The notes under the pieces: generated by a model
Database searches by the model: none
What the model was told of the DNA's origin: nothing
The model's input: only the letters and a program-made list of their open reading frames with translations
Program-made: the position numbers and the translations under genes
Part shown: positions 51,601 through 59,661 of the stretch, one piece after another
Numbering within the stretch: position 1 is the first letter of the stretch
How the letters are laid out: each line of letters opens with the position of its first letter
Assembly (NCBI RefSeq): GCF_937127095.1
Contig: NZ_CAKZLP010000060.1
Coordinates: forward strand, 124,001 to 188,000
Length of the DNA stretch: 64,000 bases
Direction: 5' to 3'
Origin: an uncultured Amphritea sp.
GTDB taxonomy: Bacteria; Pseudomonadota; Gammaproteobacteria; Pseudomonadales; Balneatricaceae

Positions 51601-52797
51601 TTAATTAACTGGCATATACGCACCCAGAATGGCCCGATACGTCCGATACCAGACCATCCCGGATAGCCTGTCAGGAAGATTTTCTGCAGCGATGGCCCTG
51701 GCACCACTTAACGAAGCACTGGATTCTGCATAAAGCACCACATACATGTTCCCGGCAGCCGTTACCGCTCTGAAGTAGTTGGCTTTGCCTTCCAGTTGAT
51801 TATTTTTAAGAAAAGATTTAACCGACGCTTCATCACTCAGCTGTATCAATTGCAATACATAGTGACTCTCAGGCTGTGACCTTAGCCAGTCAAAATCATG
51901 TAAACCGATCTCTGTTGTAGCCTCTGTTTTAACCGGCACTACAACATCAATCGCTGCATCAGTTTCTGCAGTTGCCGTGTGCTCAGGCAATTGAGCCGGA
52001 ACAGGCACAGCAATGGATTGCAACGCTTCAGCGGCAACAGACTGAGACGCTATTTTATGGGACTCCTCTATGGCTATCTGCTGCCGAAGGCTTTCCGCCA
52101 GGTCAACAGCCGGCTCAGACCCCAGGCGCACACTCTCCGAAGCGTGGTGCAGTGCCTTGTCCAGATCCATAACCACGCCATCAGGGGGCTCACGATAGAG
52201 CAACGCAAGCTGATAGTGGGCATAACTGCTGCCCTGCTGAGCGGCAAGCTGGAACAATGTCATGGCCTGTTGCGGATCACTGGATTTAAGCAGTGCCGCC
52301 AGGGTAATCCGGGCACTCTGATCGCCTTTATCTGCAGCGATGGTCAGCCAGTGACGGGCCTGCGACAGATTCTGCTCAGTCCCCGCTCCTTTAAGGTAAT
52401 TGATGCCGGTTTTTAACTGGCTGGCGAGATGCTCTTGTTCCGCTCCTTTCAAATACCAGTGAAAGGCAAGCGGCAGATCCTGCGGCACAACATCGCCACG
52501 TTCATAGAGCGTAGCCAGATTGTAACAGGCAGGACCGTAACCCTGATCAGCTGAACGAGTCAGCCACCTCAATGCCTGCTGCAGATCGGCCGTGCCGCCA
52601 TTAACGCCCTGACTATAAAGACTGGAGAGAATAAAACTGGACTCGCCGTCCCCCTGTTCTGCCAATGGCAGACAGGTCTGCAGCGCGGCTTGGTTTTGCT
52701 TATTCTGATAGAGAGAGCGACAACTCTGGTCTTCCGCATAAACAACTGAAGACCAGAGAAGAAAAGCACTTAACAGGTAAAAAACAGTTCGGGCCAT
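51601..52797 (-). CDS. Sel1-repeat/SPOR-domain periplasmic protein, paralogue 2
   Basis: A 398-residue precursor with a signal peptide (MARTVFYLLSAFLLWSSVVYA). About five Sel1 repeats (25-245) include ACYNLATLYERGDVVPQDLPLAFHWYLKGAEQEH and HYQLALLYREPPDGVVMD. After a Thr/Val/Ala-rich linker comes a SPOR-like domain (about 305-395; SHYVLQLIQLSDEASVKSFL ... NMYVVLYAESSASLSGARAIAAENLPDRL ... WYRTYRAI). It is the most diverged of the three paralogues in its SPOR part. Gaps to its neighbours are 78 and 92 bp. Confidence 0.87.
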   Translation of the reverse strand: MARTVFYLLSAFLLWSSVVYAEDQSCRSLYQNKQNQAALQTCLPLAEQGDGESSFILSSLYSQGVNGGTADLQQALRWLTRSADQGYGPACYNLATLYERGDVVPQDLPLAFHWYLKGAEQEHLASQLKTGINYLKGAGTEQNLSQARHWLTIAADKGDQSARITLAALLKSSDPQQAMTLFQLAAQQGSSYAHYQLALLYREPPDGVVMDLDKALHHASESVRLGSEPAVDLAESLRQQIAIEESHKIASQSVAAEALQSIAVPVPAQLPEHTATAETDAAIDVVVPVKTEATTEIGLHDFDWLRSQPESHYVLQLIQLSDEASVKSFLKNNQLEGKANYFRAVTAAGNMYVVLYAESSASLSGARAIAAENLPDRLSGMVWYRTYRAILGAYMPVN

Positions 52798-52889
52798 ATA
52801 ACGTCCGTACCAGCAGTTTCAAAGTTATCGTGAGCAAACAGGGGAACTAGCCGGGAGATCCACACCCTCCGTACCTGATCCTCGTTTTA

Positions 52890-54374
52890 TCAGGACTCTG
52901 GTGGCAGGTACAACTCCTGTAAGCGTCTGTATTTTCGCACCCAGTGGCTTTTACGGGCAGATTCAGGAATCTCAGCGAGCGCCGCCGTTGCCTCAGGTAT
53001 GGTTTTGTAATCACCATAGATGAGCACGTAGAACAGACCCGCTTCACGCTGCGTACGAAAATATCTGACGCTGTCCGGCAGGTTATGCTTTTTAATATAA
53101 TTAAGAATCCCGACTTCATCGGTGCCATACAGAAGCTGAATAGTAAAATCAGGTGGAAACTTATCCATCACCCAGCCATCAGGCAGGGCATAGGGGTTAT
53201 CCGGCTGCCATAGTGGCTGCTCGGGCTGAGCATCCTTCGACTGCAGATCGTCAGACTGCCTATCCTCAGATACTGACGCAGTCTCTGCTTCAGACGCTTG
53301 TGTTGCTACAACCGCCGATGTCTCAGTAACATCAGCTGGAGCCGCTGGCACATCTGTCTGGGTCTGAGGCAACACGCCTTCAACGGCAAGGGTAGCCAAC
53401 AGCAACTGCTGCTCACCGGAACCATTATCAGGGATGGACTCCCGGATCTGGCGTGTCAGCTGTTGCTTCTCTGCCTGCAGTTCAACCACTTTCTGCTGTT
53501 CGGTTTCAAGCCGGATCAGGTTTAACAAAGCAGCCGCTTCACTATTCCCAGCGTCCACCGCCTGCTGTGCTAACTCAGCAGCTTTATTATGGTCGGCTTC
53601 AACACCCTGACCGGCATAGTAGACCAGTGCCAGATTTTGCAGCGCCAGACTGTTGCCCTGCTTCGCCGAACGTTGATACCAGCTGAGGCTTTCCTGCGGA
53701 TCAATTTCAGCCAGCATCACCCCCATTGCCACCTGGGCGTTTGCATTTTCTGCTTCAGCGGCTTTCCGAATCCAGTGCTGGGCTGATGCACGGTTTGCGC
53801 TCACCCCTCGCCCTTCAAGTAGCATGGTCCCCACCTTCAGCTGAGCCCCAACCAATCCCTGTTGGGCCGCTTTCAGATACCACTGATAAGCCTTTGACTG
53901 GTCTTTCTCTCCCGCTGCTCCGGTTTCAAACATCGCGCCGAGCAGCTTTTGTGCCTTCGCATGTTGTGCCAGTGCTGCCTGCTGATACCAGTGACGCGCC
54001 TTACTATTACTCTGACCAACACCTTGGCCCAGTTGGTAAGCAAGGCCAAGACGATAGGCAGACTCAGGGTGGCCTTTTTCGGCAGCAACCTGATCCCAGA
54101 ATAACCCTCGCTGATCATCCTCAACGGTCCCGAGCGCCTGATAGTACATCGTCGCCAACAGGAAAGCGGCCTTAGCATCACCCAGTTCAGCAAATTCCTG
54201 ACACTGGCTGCGGGCGCTCTGATACTCAGCTGAAGAGAAAAGTTGATAGCACTCGCCGTTGTTTTGATCCGCAGCTGATGATACAGAGGAAAAAAGCAGC
54301 GCAGAACTCACGCCAAGGAGTGTCGGTAAACGAAAAACCAGATTCAATCGTGTTGACTTCGATCTTATTAACAT
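52890..54374 (-). CDS. Sel1-repeat/SPOR-domain periplasmic protein, paralogue 1
   Basis: A 494-residue precursor with a signal peptide (basic MLIRSKSTRLNL, hydrophobic core, cleavage after SSVSSA). About seven Sel1 repeats (40-280), a short Glu/Gln coiled segment (LETEQQKVVELQAEKQQLTRQI), an acidic/Ala linker, and a SPOR-like C-terminus (about 410-494; DFTIQLLYGTDEVGILNYI ... GLFYVLIYGDYKTIPEATAALAEIPESA ... WVRKYRRLQELYLPP) that is close to DamX-type SPOR domains. It is first in the minus-strand run of three paralogues. A role at the septum or in envelope protein scaffolding is inferred. Confidence 0.88.
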   Translation of the reverse strand: MLIRSKSTRLNLVFRLPTLLGVSSALLFSSVSSAADQNNGECYQLFSSAEYQSARSQCQEFAELGDAKAAFLLATMYYQALGTVEDDQRGLFWDQVAAEKGHPESAYRLGLAYQLGQGVGQSNSKARHWYQQAALAQHAKAQKLLGAMFETGAAGEKDQSKAYQWYLKAAQQGLVGAQLKVGTMLLEGRGVSANRASAQHWIRKAAEAENANAQVAMGVMLAEIDPQESLSWYQRSAKQGNSLALQNLALVYYAGQGVEADHNKAAELAQQAVDAGNSEAAALLNLIRLETEQQKVVELQAEKQQLTRQIRESIPDNGSGEQQLLLATLAVEGVLPQTQTDVPAAPADVTETSAVVATQASEAETASVSEDRQSDDLQSKDAQPEQPLWQPDNPYALPDGWVMDKFPPDFTIQLLYGTDEVGILNYIKKHNLPDSVRYFRTQREAGLFYVLIYGDYKTIPEATAALAEIPESARKSHWVRKYRRLQELYLPPES

Positions 54375-54669
54375 AGTCCCTACCGCAAGTCCGAAGAGTC
54401 TTGTTTACAAGCCTCTTCATAGCATTTGTACTGCCTAGCTCCCCCCCGGAGTTAAGCAGAAAACTGGCGACCATAACAATCCACTGTTAGGAGCCATGTA
54501 TAAAGCCAGCCTTTATCTTACAGACAGCACCATCACAAAGAAACTCAACCAAAGCAAAAATGGCACCTGTATAGCAAAGCACAGGGAGCAAGCGCTCAGA
54601 CAGACAATTTAGCAAATTGTCACCGCGGGAATAAGTGATATTGCTCACTATTTATGTGAAAAACGAAAA
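54375..54669. other. Intergenic promoter region upstream of the Sel1-SPOR run
   Basis: About 300 bp without an open frame of note. It contains a perfect dyad GACAATTT-AGC-AAATTGTC (54603-54621) and a weaker one AGTGA-TATTGC-TCACT (54634-54649), about 230-275 bp upstream of the first Sel1-SPOR gene. These could be operators or 3' elements of the TRAP operon. No clear promoter hexamers were identified. Confidence 0.5.
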
Positions 54670-54691
54670 AAACCGGCCAGAAGGCCGGTTT
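54668..54691 (-). terminator. Rho-independent terminator of the TRAP operon
   Basis: Stem AAACCGGCC / GGCCGGTTT with an AGAA loop; a long T-run follows on the minus strand. 20 bp after the permease stop. Confidence 0.9.
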
Positions 54692-54710
54692 CGGGATCAG
54701 CAAAGCAGAA

Positions 54711-56861
54711 TTAACCGGTTACCGTTGCTCCACTGAGCTGAGTATCTCGTTTAGATCGACTATAGATAAACAGTGCCAGAAAAACCGCCAGTGCAAGACT
54801 ACTGATCCACCACTGACCATGGGGCCAGAGCATCAGCACACCCGCCGCACCGGACACCAGTCGCAGCAGAATATTCAGCGGGCTTTCCAGGTATCCCTCC
54901 ATGAACCCCACCAGCGCATAAATACCAAATATCGAGAAGAAGAAGATACTCAGCACCTCAGCGGTCGTGCCACCAATGAAGTTGGTATAGGCAAACAGCA
55001 GTGGCACGATATAAAGCCCCTTAGCAATCTTCCAGGCGGTAAAGCCGGTCGCCATCGGCGGTGTTTTGGCAATGGCCGCAGCAGCAAACGCGGTCAGACA
55101 CACCGGCGGAGTGACGTTAGAGTCCTGTGACAACCAGAAGATGATCATATGGGCAGACAGCAGAATCATCGCCAGCTGCGCCGGATCAATCGCCTGCTCC
55201 AGCAGCTGACCTTTAAAGTCACCGGGCACCAGCGCCAGCAACTGCTGGGCATCCATTTTACTCATCGGCTCTGCCAGCAAGGCAGCCTTATCGGCATCCA
55301 CCAGCAGGAAGATCGTGCGGGCCACTTCTGGCAGTGTGCCGTTGACCATCATATCTACCAGCTGCATCTCCGCGATCAGGTTATACAGTGCAGGGGCTGA
55401 CAGTGTTGCCAAAACAATATAGGCCGCGGTGACCGGCAGTCCCATACCCAGAATCAACGATGCCAGCGCCACCAGCAACAGTGTAATCAGCAAACTGCCA
55501 CCGGCCCATTCGGCCACCATCAGGGAGAAGGTGTTACCGATACCGGTCATCGCTACTACGTTAACCACCAGGCCCACAGCGATAAGCAACATCGCCGTGG
55601 TCGCCATATTTTTAGAGCCTTGGGCCAGTGCATCGAAGACATCCCGGAAACCCATCGGATGTTTCGACAACCAGGAAGACACAACAACCGAAATAATGGA
55701 GATACCGGCGGCATAAGTCGGCGTAAAACCGTAGATCAGCAGGCTGACCAGGACCACCAGCGGCAACAGATAGTGCCAGCCATCACGAAACACCTCACCC
55801 ACAGGACGGGAATCCAGTTCGACCGCCTGGGCCTGACTTCGCATCGCTTCAACCCGAACAAAAAAGCCCACCGAGAGGAAGTACAGCAGTGCCGGCAATG
55901 CCGCCACGGAGATAACATCCACATAGGGGATCTGAGTATAGGACGCCATAATAAACGCCCCGGCCCCCATCACCGGCGGCATCAACTGCCCACCGGTCGA
56001 GGCCGCCGCTTCCACACCGGCGGCGAAACGGGCTGGAAAACCCGCTTTCTGCATCAGAGGAATGGTGATGACTCCGGTGGATACGGTATTCGCTACAGAT
56101 GAACCAGACACCGAACCCATCAGGCCAGAACCCAGCACCGCCACGAAACCGGGGCCACCGACCATCCGCCCCGCCGCACAGCGGGACAGCTCTATAATAA
56201 AATCGCCGGCACCGGACTTCACCAGAAAGGCACCGAACAGAATAAACATGAACACATAGGTCCAGGAGATCCGGGCGATCTGCCCAAACATCCCTTCGGA
56301 AGAGAAATAACTGCGATACAACAGGGTTTCCAGACTCAGGCCGGGAAAACCAAAGATCCCGCCGACATACTGTCCCCACCAGAAAACATAGGTCAGGGCG
56401 ACAATAATCATGCAGGGAATAAACCAGCCGGTGGTACGGCGGGCCATCTCCAGCGCGATAAAGATAGCGCAGAGCGAGAACACCCAGTCAAGATCATCAA
56501 ACTTTACCCCTCGGGCATAGAGGGCATCTTCAAAGCCGATCAGGTAGAGGGTACAAAGAATCGCTGCACAGCCTAGGAGAATATCAAGAATCAACGTGAT
56601 ACGACGACCCGCCGCCGTATGACTGCGCATCATCGGCACCATCAGCGCACACAGCATGGCAAAGCCGCCAAAATGGATGGCAGACACCCACAATTCAGAG
56701 ACAGTACTGAGGGTATTAAAGTAGATATGTGCCAGGGCAAATATAACACCGACCCAGTAGATAAAGCGGCCTGTCAGCGATTGTTCCGGGCGCTGTAATA
56801 GCTCCAGGCTCTTCAGCTTGGCAGCTACTTCCTCATCGGTATTAGTATCAAGAGAACTCAT
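54711..56861 (-). CDS. TRAP transporter fused 4TM/12TM permease (TAXI type)
   Basis: A 716-residue inner-membrane protein that joins the small (DctQ-like, about residues 25-190) and large (DctM-like, about 195-700) TRAP subunits in one chain. The DctM part shows GSGLMGSVSGSSVANTVSTG, AGVEAAASTGGQLMPPVMGAGAFIMA and LILGMGLPVTAAYIVLATLSAPAL (landmarks of the family). It takes up an organic acid or similar solute with Na+ co-transport, using the TAXI receptor encoded just upstream. The ATG at 56861 is preferred over an upstream in-frame start at 56894. A strong hairpin separates it from the receptor gene. Confidence 0.93.
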   Translation of the reverse strand: MSSLDTNTDEEVAAKLKSLELLQRPEQSLTGRFIYWVGVIFALAHIYFNTLSTVSELWVSAIHFGGFAMLCALMVPMMRSHTAAGRRITLILDILLGCAAILCTLYLIGFEDALYARGVKFDDLDWVFSLCAIFIALEMARRTTGWFIPCMIIVALTYVFWWGQYVGGIFGFPGLSLETLLYRSYFSSEGMFGQIARISWTYVFMFILFGAFLVKSGAGDFIIELSRCAAGRMVGGPGFVAVLGSGLMGSVSGSSVANTVSTGVITIPLMQKAGFPARFAAGVEAAASTGGQLMPPVMGAGAFIMASYTQIPYVDVISVAALPALLYFLSVGFFVRVEAMRSQAQAVELDSRPVGEVFRDGWHYLLPLVVLVSLLIYGFTPTYAAGISIISVVVSSWLSKHPMGFRDVFDALAQGSKNMATTAMLLIAVGLVVNVVAMTGIGNTFSLMVAEWAGGSLLITLLLVALASLILGMGLPVTAAYIVLATLSAPALYNLIAEMQLVDMMVNGTLPEVARTIFLLVDADKAALLAEPMSKMDAQQLLALVPGDFKGQLLEQAIDPAQLAMILLSAHMIIFWLSQDSNVTPPVCLTAFAAAAIAKTPPMATGFTAWKIAKGLYIVPLLFAYTNFIGGTTAEVLSIFFFSIFGIYALVGFMEGYLESPLNILLRLVSGAAGVLMLWPHGQWWISSLALAVFLALFIYSRSKRDTQLSGATVTG

Positions 56862-56899
56862 AGCGGTATTCCGTTGACGGTAGACGTAAAACATAAGAT

Positions 56900-56924
56900 A
56901 GCGGGGGCGTTAACGGCCCCCGCT
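56900..56924 (-). promoter_or_regulatory. Intercistronic hairpin between receptor and permease
   Basis: Perfect 9-bp GC-rich stem AGCGGGGGC / GCCCCCGCT with a 7-nt loop and no T-run. It probably protects the receptor mRNA so that receptor is made in excess of permease. Confidence 0.6.
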
Positions 56925-56956
56925 AGATCACTGAACTGATCGATTAAAGGGCCAGA

Positions 56957-57985
56957 TTACTCAGCAATAAGATGCTCAGGAATCGTCAGACCCGCTTCTT
57001 TGTAGTAACGGGCAGCACCTGGATGCAGCGGCAGTGGCAAACCTTCAATCGCCTTTTCCAGGGCCATCGCTTTGGTTGCCTTATGGATACCGTTCAGGAA
57101 CGGCAGGTTTTCATAGATGGTTTTGGTCAGCATATAGACATCTTCTTCTGACACATCATCACGAACCGCCAGGAAGTTAGGCTGTGCCATGGTGTTGATA
57201 TCTTTAACCTGACCTGGATAGGTGTTCGCCGGAATCACAAACCGGGTCCACAACTTGTAGTTACCGTTGGCTTTTTTGATCTGCTCATCGGTAAAATCCA
57301 GTACCGTCATATCACTGCCCAGCGATGCATACGCCCGGGTAATCGCCGACGTTGGCACACCTGATGGAATGTTCATCCCTTCGATAGTACCGTTCTGCAG
57401 CGCATCCGCACTTGGGCCATAGCCCATATATGCCATATCCAGGCTATCCGCTTTCACCCCTAAACCCTTGAGGATCTGCAACCCGGACCCTTCAGTACCT
57501 GAGTTTTTCTTACCGATGGAGAATTTCTTACCATCCAGCGCGTTCAGATCGTCGACCGTGCCGGTTTTTGCCAGATCAGATTTGACCACAAACTGCTCAA
57601 CGTTCTGCCATAACATCGAAACAGAGCGGAGGTTCTTCTTCGGACCGGTAGCGGCAAATGCGCCCTCACCGCTCCAGGCCCATGCGCCATAGAGGCCCTG
57701 CAGAATAGAAAACTGCGCTTCATTTTCATTCATCAGCTTGATGTTCTCACCGGAACCCGCTGAGTTAATCGCCGACAATGACACATTATATTTCGGTTCA
57801 AGCTTCACTTTCGTCAGGGTTGCCAGCGCAACACCCACCGGATAGTAGGTTCCACCGGTAGAGGCAGTCGCCAGAATATAGGAGCGATTCTCTTCAGCCT
57901 GTGCAATGGATACGCCACCCAATGCAGCACTCAGTGTGACCGCAAGGCCCAGGCCTTTAATCAGAGTTCGTTTACTACTTTGCAT
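56957..57985 (-). CDS. TAXI family TRAP solute receptor
   Basis: A 342-residue periplasmic binding protein. The ATG at 57985, with AGGAAG 7-8 nt upstream, leads into a signal peptide (RTLIKGLGLAVTLSAALGGVSIAQA). The mature protein begins ENRSYILATASTGGTYYPVGVALATL, the TAXI hallmark, with SGGSGEN-like SAGSGENIKLM and KKNSGTEGSGLQIL segments and the C-terminal IPEHLIAE. It captures the substrate and delivers it to the fused permease. Substrate class is not readable; known TAXI systems carry glutamate-like and other organic acids. The longer open frame to 58048 begins inside the sigma-54 promoter and is not the real start. Confidence 0.94.
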   Translation of the reverse strand: MQSSKRTLIKGLGLAVTLSAALGGVSIAQAEENRSYILATASTGGTYYPVGVALATLTKVKLEPKYNVSLSAINSAGSGENIKLMNENEAQFSILQGLYGAWAWSGEGAFAATGPKKNLRSVSMLWQNVEQFVVKSDLAKTGTVDDLNALDGKKFSIGKKNSGTEGSGLQILKGLGVKADSLDMAYMGYGPSADALQNGTIEGMNIPSGVPTSAITRAYASLGSDMTVLDFTDEQIKKANGNYKLWTRFVIPANTYPGQVKDINTMAQPNFLAVRDDVSEEDVYMLTKTIYENLPFLNGIHKATKAMALEKAIEGLPLPLHPGAARYYKEAGLTIPEHLIAE

Positions 57986-58031
57986 GTTAGCTTCCTTCTC
58001 TCGGGATTTATTGTTAGTTTCCATCTTATAT

Positions 58032-58048
58032 AGCAATGCCAGTGCCAA
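58032..58048 (-). promoter_or_regulatory. Sigma-54 (RpoN) promoter of the TRAP operon
   Basis: The minus strand reads TTGGCACTGGCATTGCT, matching TGGCAC-N5-TTGCW exactly, 47 bp before the receptor start codon. It would need an NtrC-type activator, and one is encoded immediately upstream. Confidence 0.88.
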
Positions 58049-58120
58049 GCCTGATAAAAAATCACAACCCTATGATAAATAAACATTATTTATCATATCT
58101 GTCATGCTACAACAGGCGGT

Positions 58121-58288
58121 ATAAGCAAAAAGCTGCCGATAGCCAGGCCAACACATAAGCAAGATCTTGCTTATAAAGTATAGATTTCAGCCTCGATGAG
58201 GCCAAAAAATCACCCTGTGGGGCCGGATACAGATAAGTTAAGCAGAGTTTTTCAGGAATGCAGGAGGAATAAGCAAGTTTTTGCTTAT
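58121..58288. promoter_or_regulatory. Enhancer-type sites for the DctD-like activator
   Basis: A perfect palindrome ATAAGCAAGATCTTGCTTAT (58155-58174), a second ATAAGCAA-N4-TTGCTTAT (58269-58288, overlapping the regulator's stop codon) and a half-site ATAAGCAA at 58121-58128 share one motif. They lie about 90-245 bp upstream of the sigma-54 promoter, where such activators bind. Confidence 0.75.
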
Positions 58289-59661
58289 TCTCCGGTTGAG
58301 TCGATAAACTGGGAGCGGTCGATCTGATATTTAACCATTTTCTGATTCAGTGTCCGGCGTGGCAGATCCAGCATCTCCATCACCGCTTTAATATTGCCGT
58401 TGTGCTGCCGCAGTGCTTCGCAGATCACCTTGTATTCAAAATTAGCCACCTGCGCCGCCAACGGCAGATTACTCTCCACCCGGTCACTGCTCATCGGTTC
58501 GATGGCGGTTTCCGGATAGATAAGATCAGCCACCGGCAACGTGTCATCCAGGGCAAAACGCACTGCTATATTTTTTAGCTCCCGGACATTACCGGGCCAG
58601 GGGTACTGTTGCAGATTGGTCAGATCCTGACGATTAATGCCCCGCAGTTCTCGCCCATGCTGGGTCGCTGCCTGACGGGCGTAGTATTCGAACAACAGCG
58701 GAATATCTTCGACACGATCGCGTAACGGTGACAGATAGAGGCAGGACACATTGAGCCGGTAGTACAGATCCTGGCGGAAGTTTTCCTCTACTGACAGGTC
58801 CGCCTTAGACGCCGCAACAATGCGCAGATCCACCGGCACCTGTTTGTTAGAGCCGAGCGGTTCAATCACACCTTCCTGTAAACTTCGTAAGATCTTCACC
58901 TGCAAACTGGCGGGCATACTTTCGATCTCATCCAGCAACAGTGTTCCGCCATCGGCATGCTGAAACTTACCGGTACGCTTTTTAGCAGCACCGGTAAACG
59001 CCCCAGCCTCATGGCCAAACAGCTCGGTTTCGATCAGGTTTTCGGGAATGGCGCCGCAGTTAATCGGCACAAAGTTATGTTCGCTGCGCGGGCTGAATTC
59101 ATGCAGGCACTGGGCCACTAACTCTTTACCGCTGCCGGTTTCACCGTAGATAATGACACTGGTATCCAGTGCCGCATATTTTAGAATATCGCGGCGCAGC
59201 TTCTGAATAGCGGGAGAGATGCCAATAATTTTGCCATCGATGCCACTGCGGGATGCCAGATCCTGTTGCAGACGCAGGTTTTCCAGCACCAGCAAACGCT
59301 TTTCACAGGCCCGGTTAATCGTCTCGACCAGGCGTTCGGGTACGAAAGGTTTTTCGATAAAGTCATAGGCGCCATCACGCATGGCACCGATCGCCATATC
59401 CACATCACCATGTCCGGTGATCAGAATAACCGGCAGTTCAGGAATAATAGAACGGGCCGCCTGCATAAACTGCAAACCATCCATCTCCGGCATTTTTACA
59501 TCACTGACCACCACCCCGGGGAACTGTTCATTCAGATGAGTCAGCGCCTCGGCGGCCCGGTCGCAGGCAATTACCTCAAAACCGGCCATCTTTAACCACT
59601 GTGATGTGGACTGGCGGATAATCGGATCATCGTCCACCAACAAAACCTGACCTCTGTTCAT
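58285..59661 (-). CDS. Sigma-54-dependent response regulator (DctD family)
   Basis: A 458-residue NtrC-type activator: receiver domain (VLLVDDDP, phospho-acceptor Asp in VVSDVKMPEMDG near 54, Lys in FIEKPF), AAA+ domain (Walker A GETGSGKE, sigma-54 loop GAFTGA, GGTLLLDEIE, RLNVSCLYLSPLRDR), and a C-terminal Fis-type helix-turn-helix (CEALRQHNGNIKAVMEMLDLPRRTLNQKM). The ATG at 59661 overlaps the kinase stop as ATGA; a GTG at 59667 is an alternative. It should bind the ATAAGCAA sites and drive the sigma-54 promoter of the TRAP operon. Confidence 0.94.
   Translation of the reverse strand: MNRGQVLLVDDDPIIRQSTSQWLKMAGFEVIACDRAAEALTHLNEQFPGVVVSDVKMPEMDGLQFMQAARSIIPELPVILITGHGDVDMAIGAMRDGAYDFIEKPFVPERLVETINRACEKRLLVLENLRLQQDLASRSGIDGKIIGISPAIQKLRRDILKYAALDTSVIIYGETGSGKELVAQCLHEFSPRSEHNFVPINCGAIPENLIETELFGHEAGAFTGAAKKRTGKFQHADGGTLLLDEIESMPASLQVKILRSLQEGVIEPLGSNKQVPVDLRIVAASKADLSVEENFRQDLYYRLNVSCLYLSPLRDRVEDIPLLFEYYARQAATQHGRELRGINRQDLTNLQQYPWPGNVRELKNIAVRFALDDTLPVADLIYPETAIEPMSSDRVESNLPLAAQVANFEYKVICEALRQHNGNIKAVMEMLDLPRRTLNQKMVKYQIDRSQFIDSTGE

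Noticed and set aside
55849..56379. Minus-strand 176-aa frame inside the TRAP permease
   Set aside because: Out of frame with a complete, recognisable permease.
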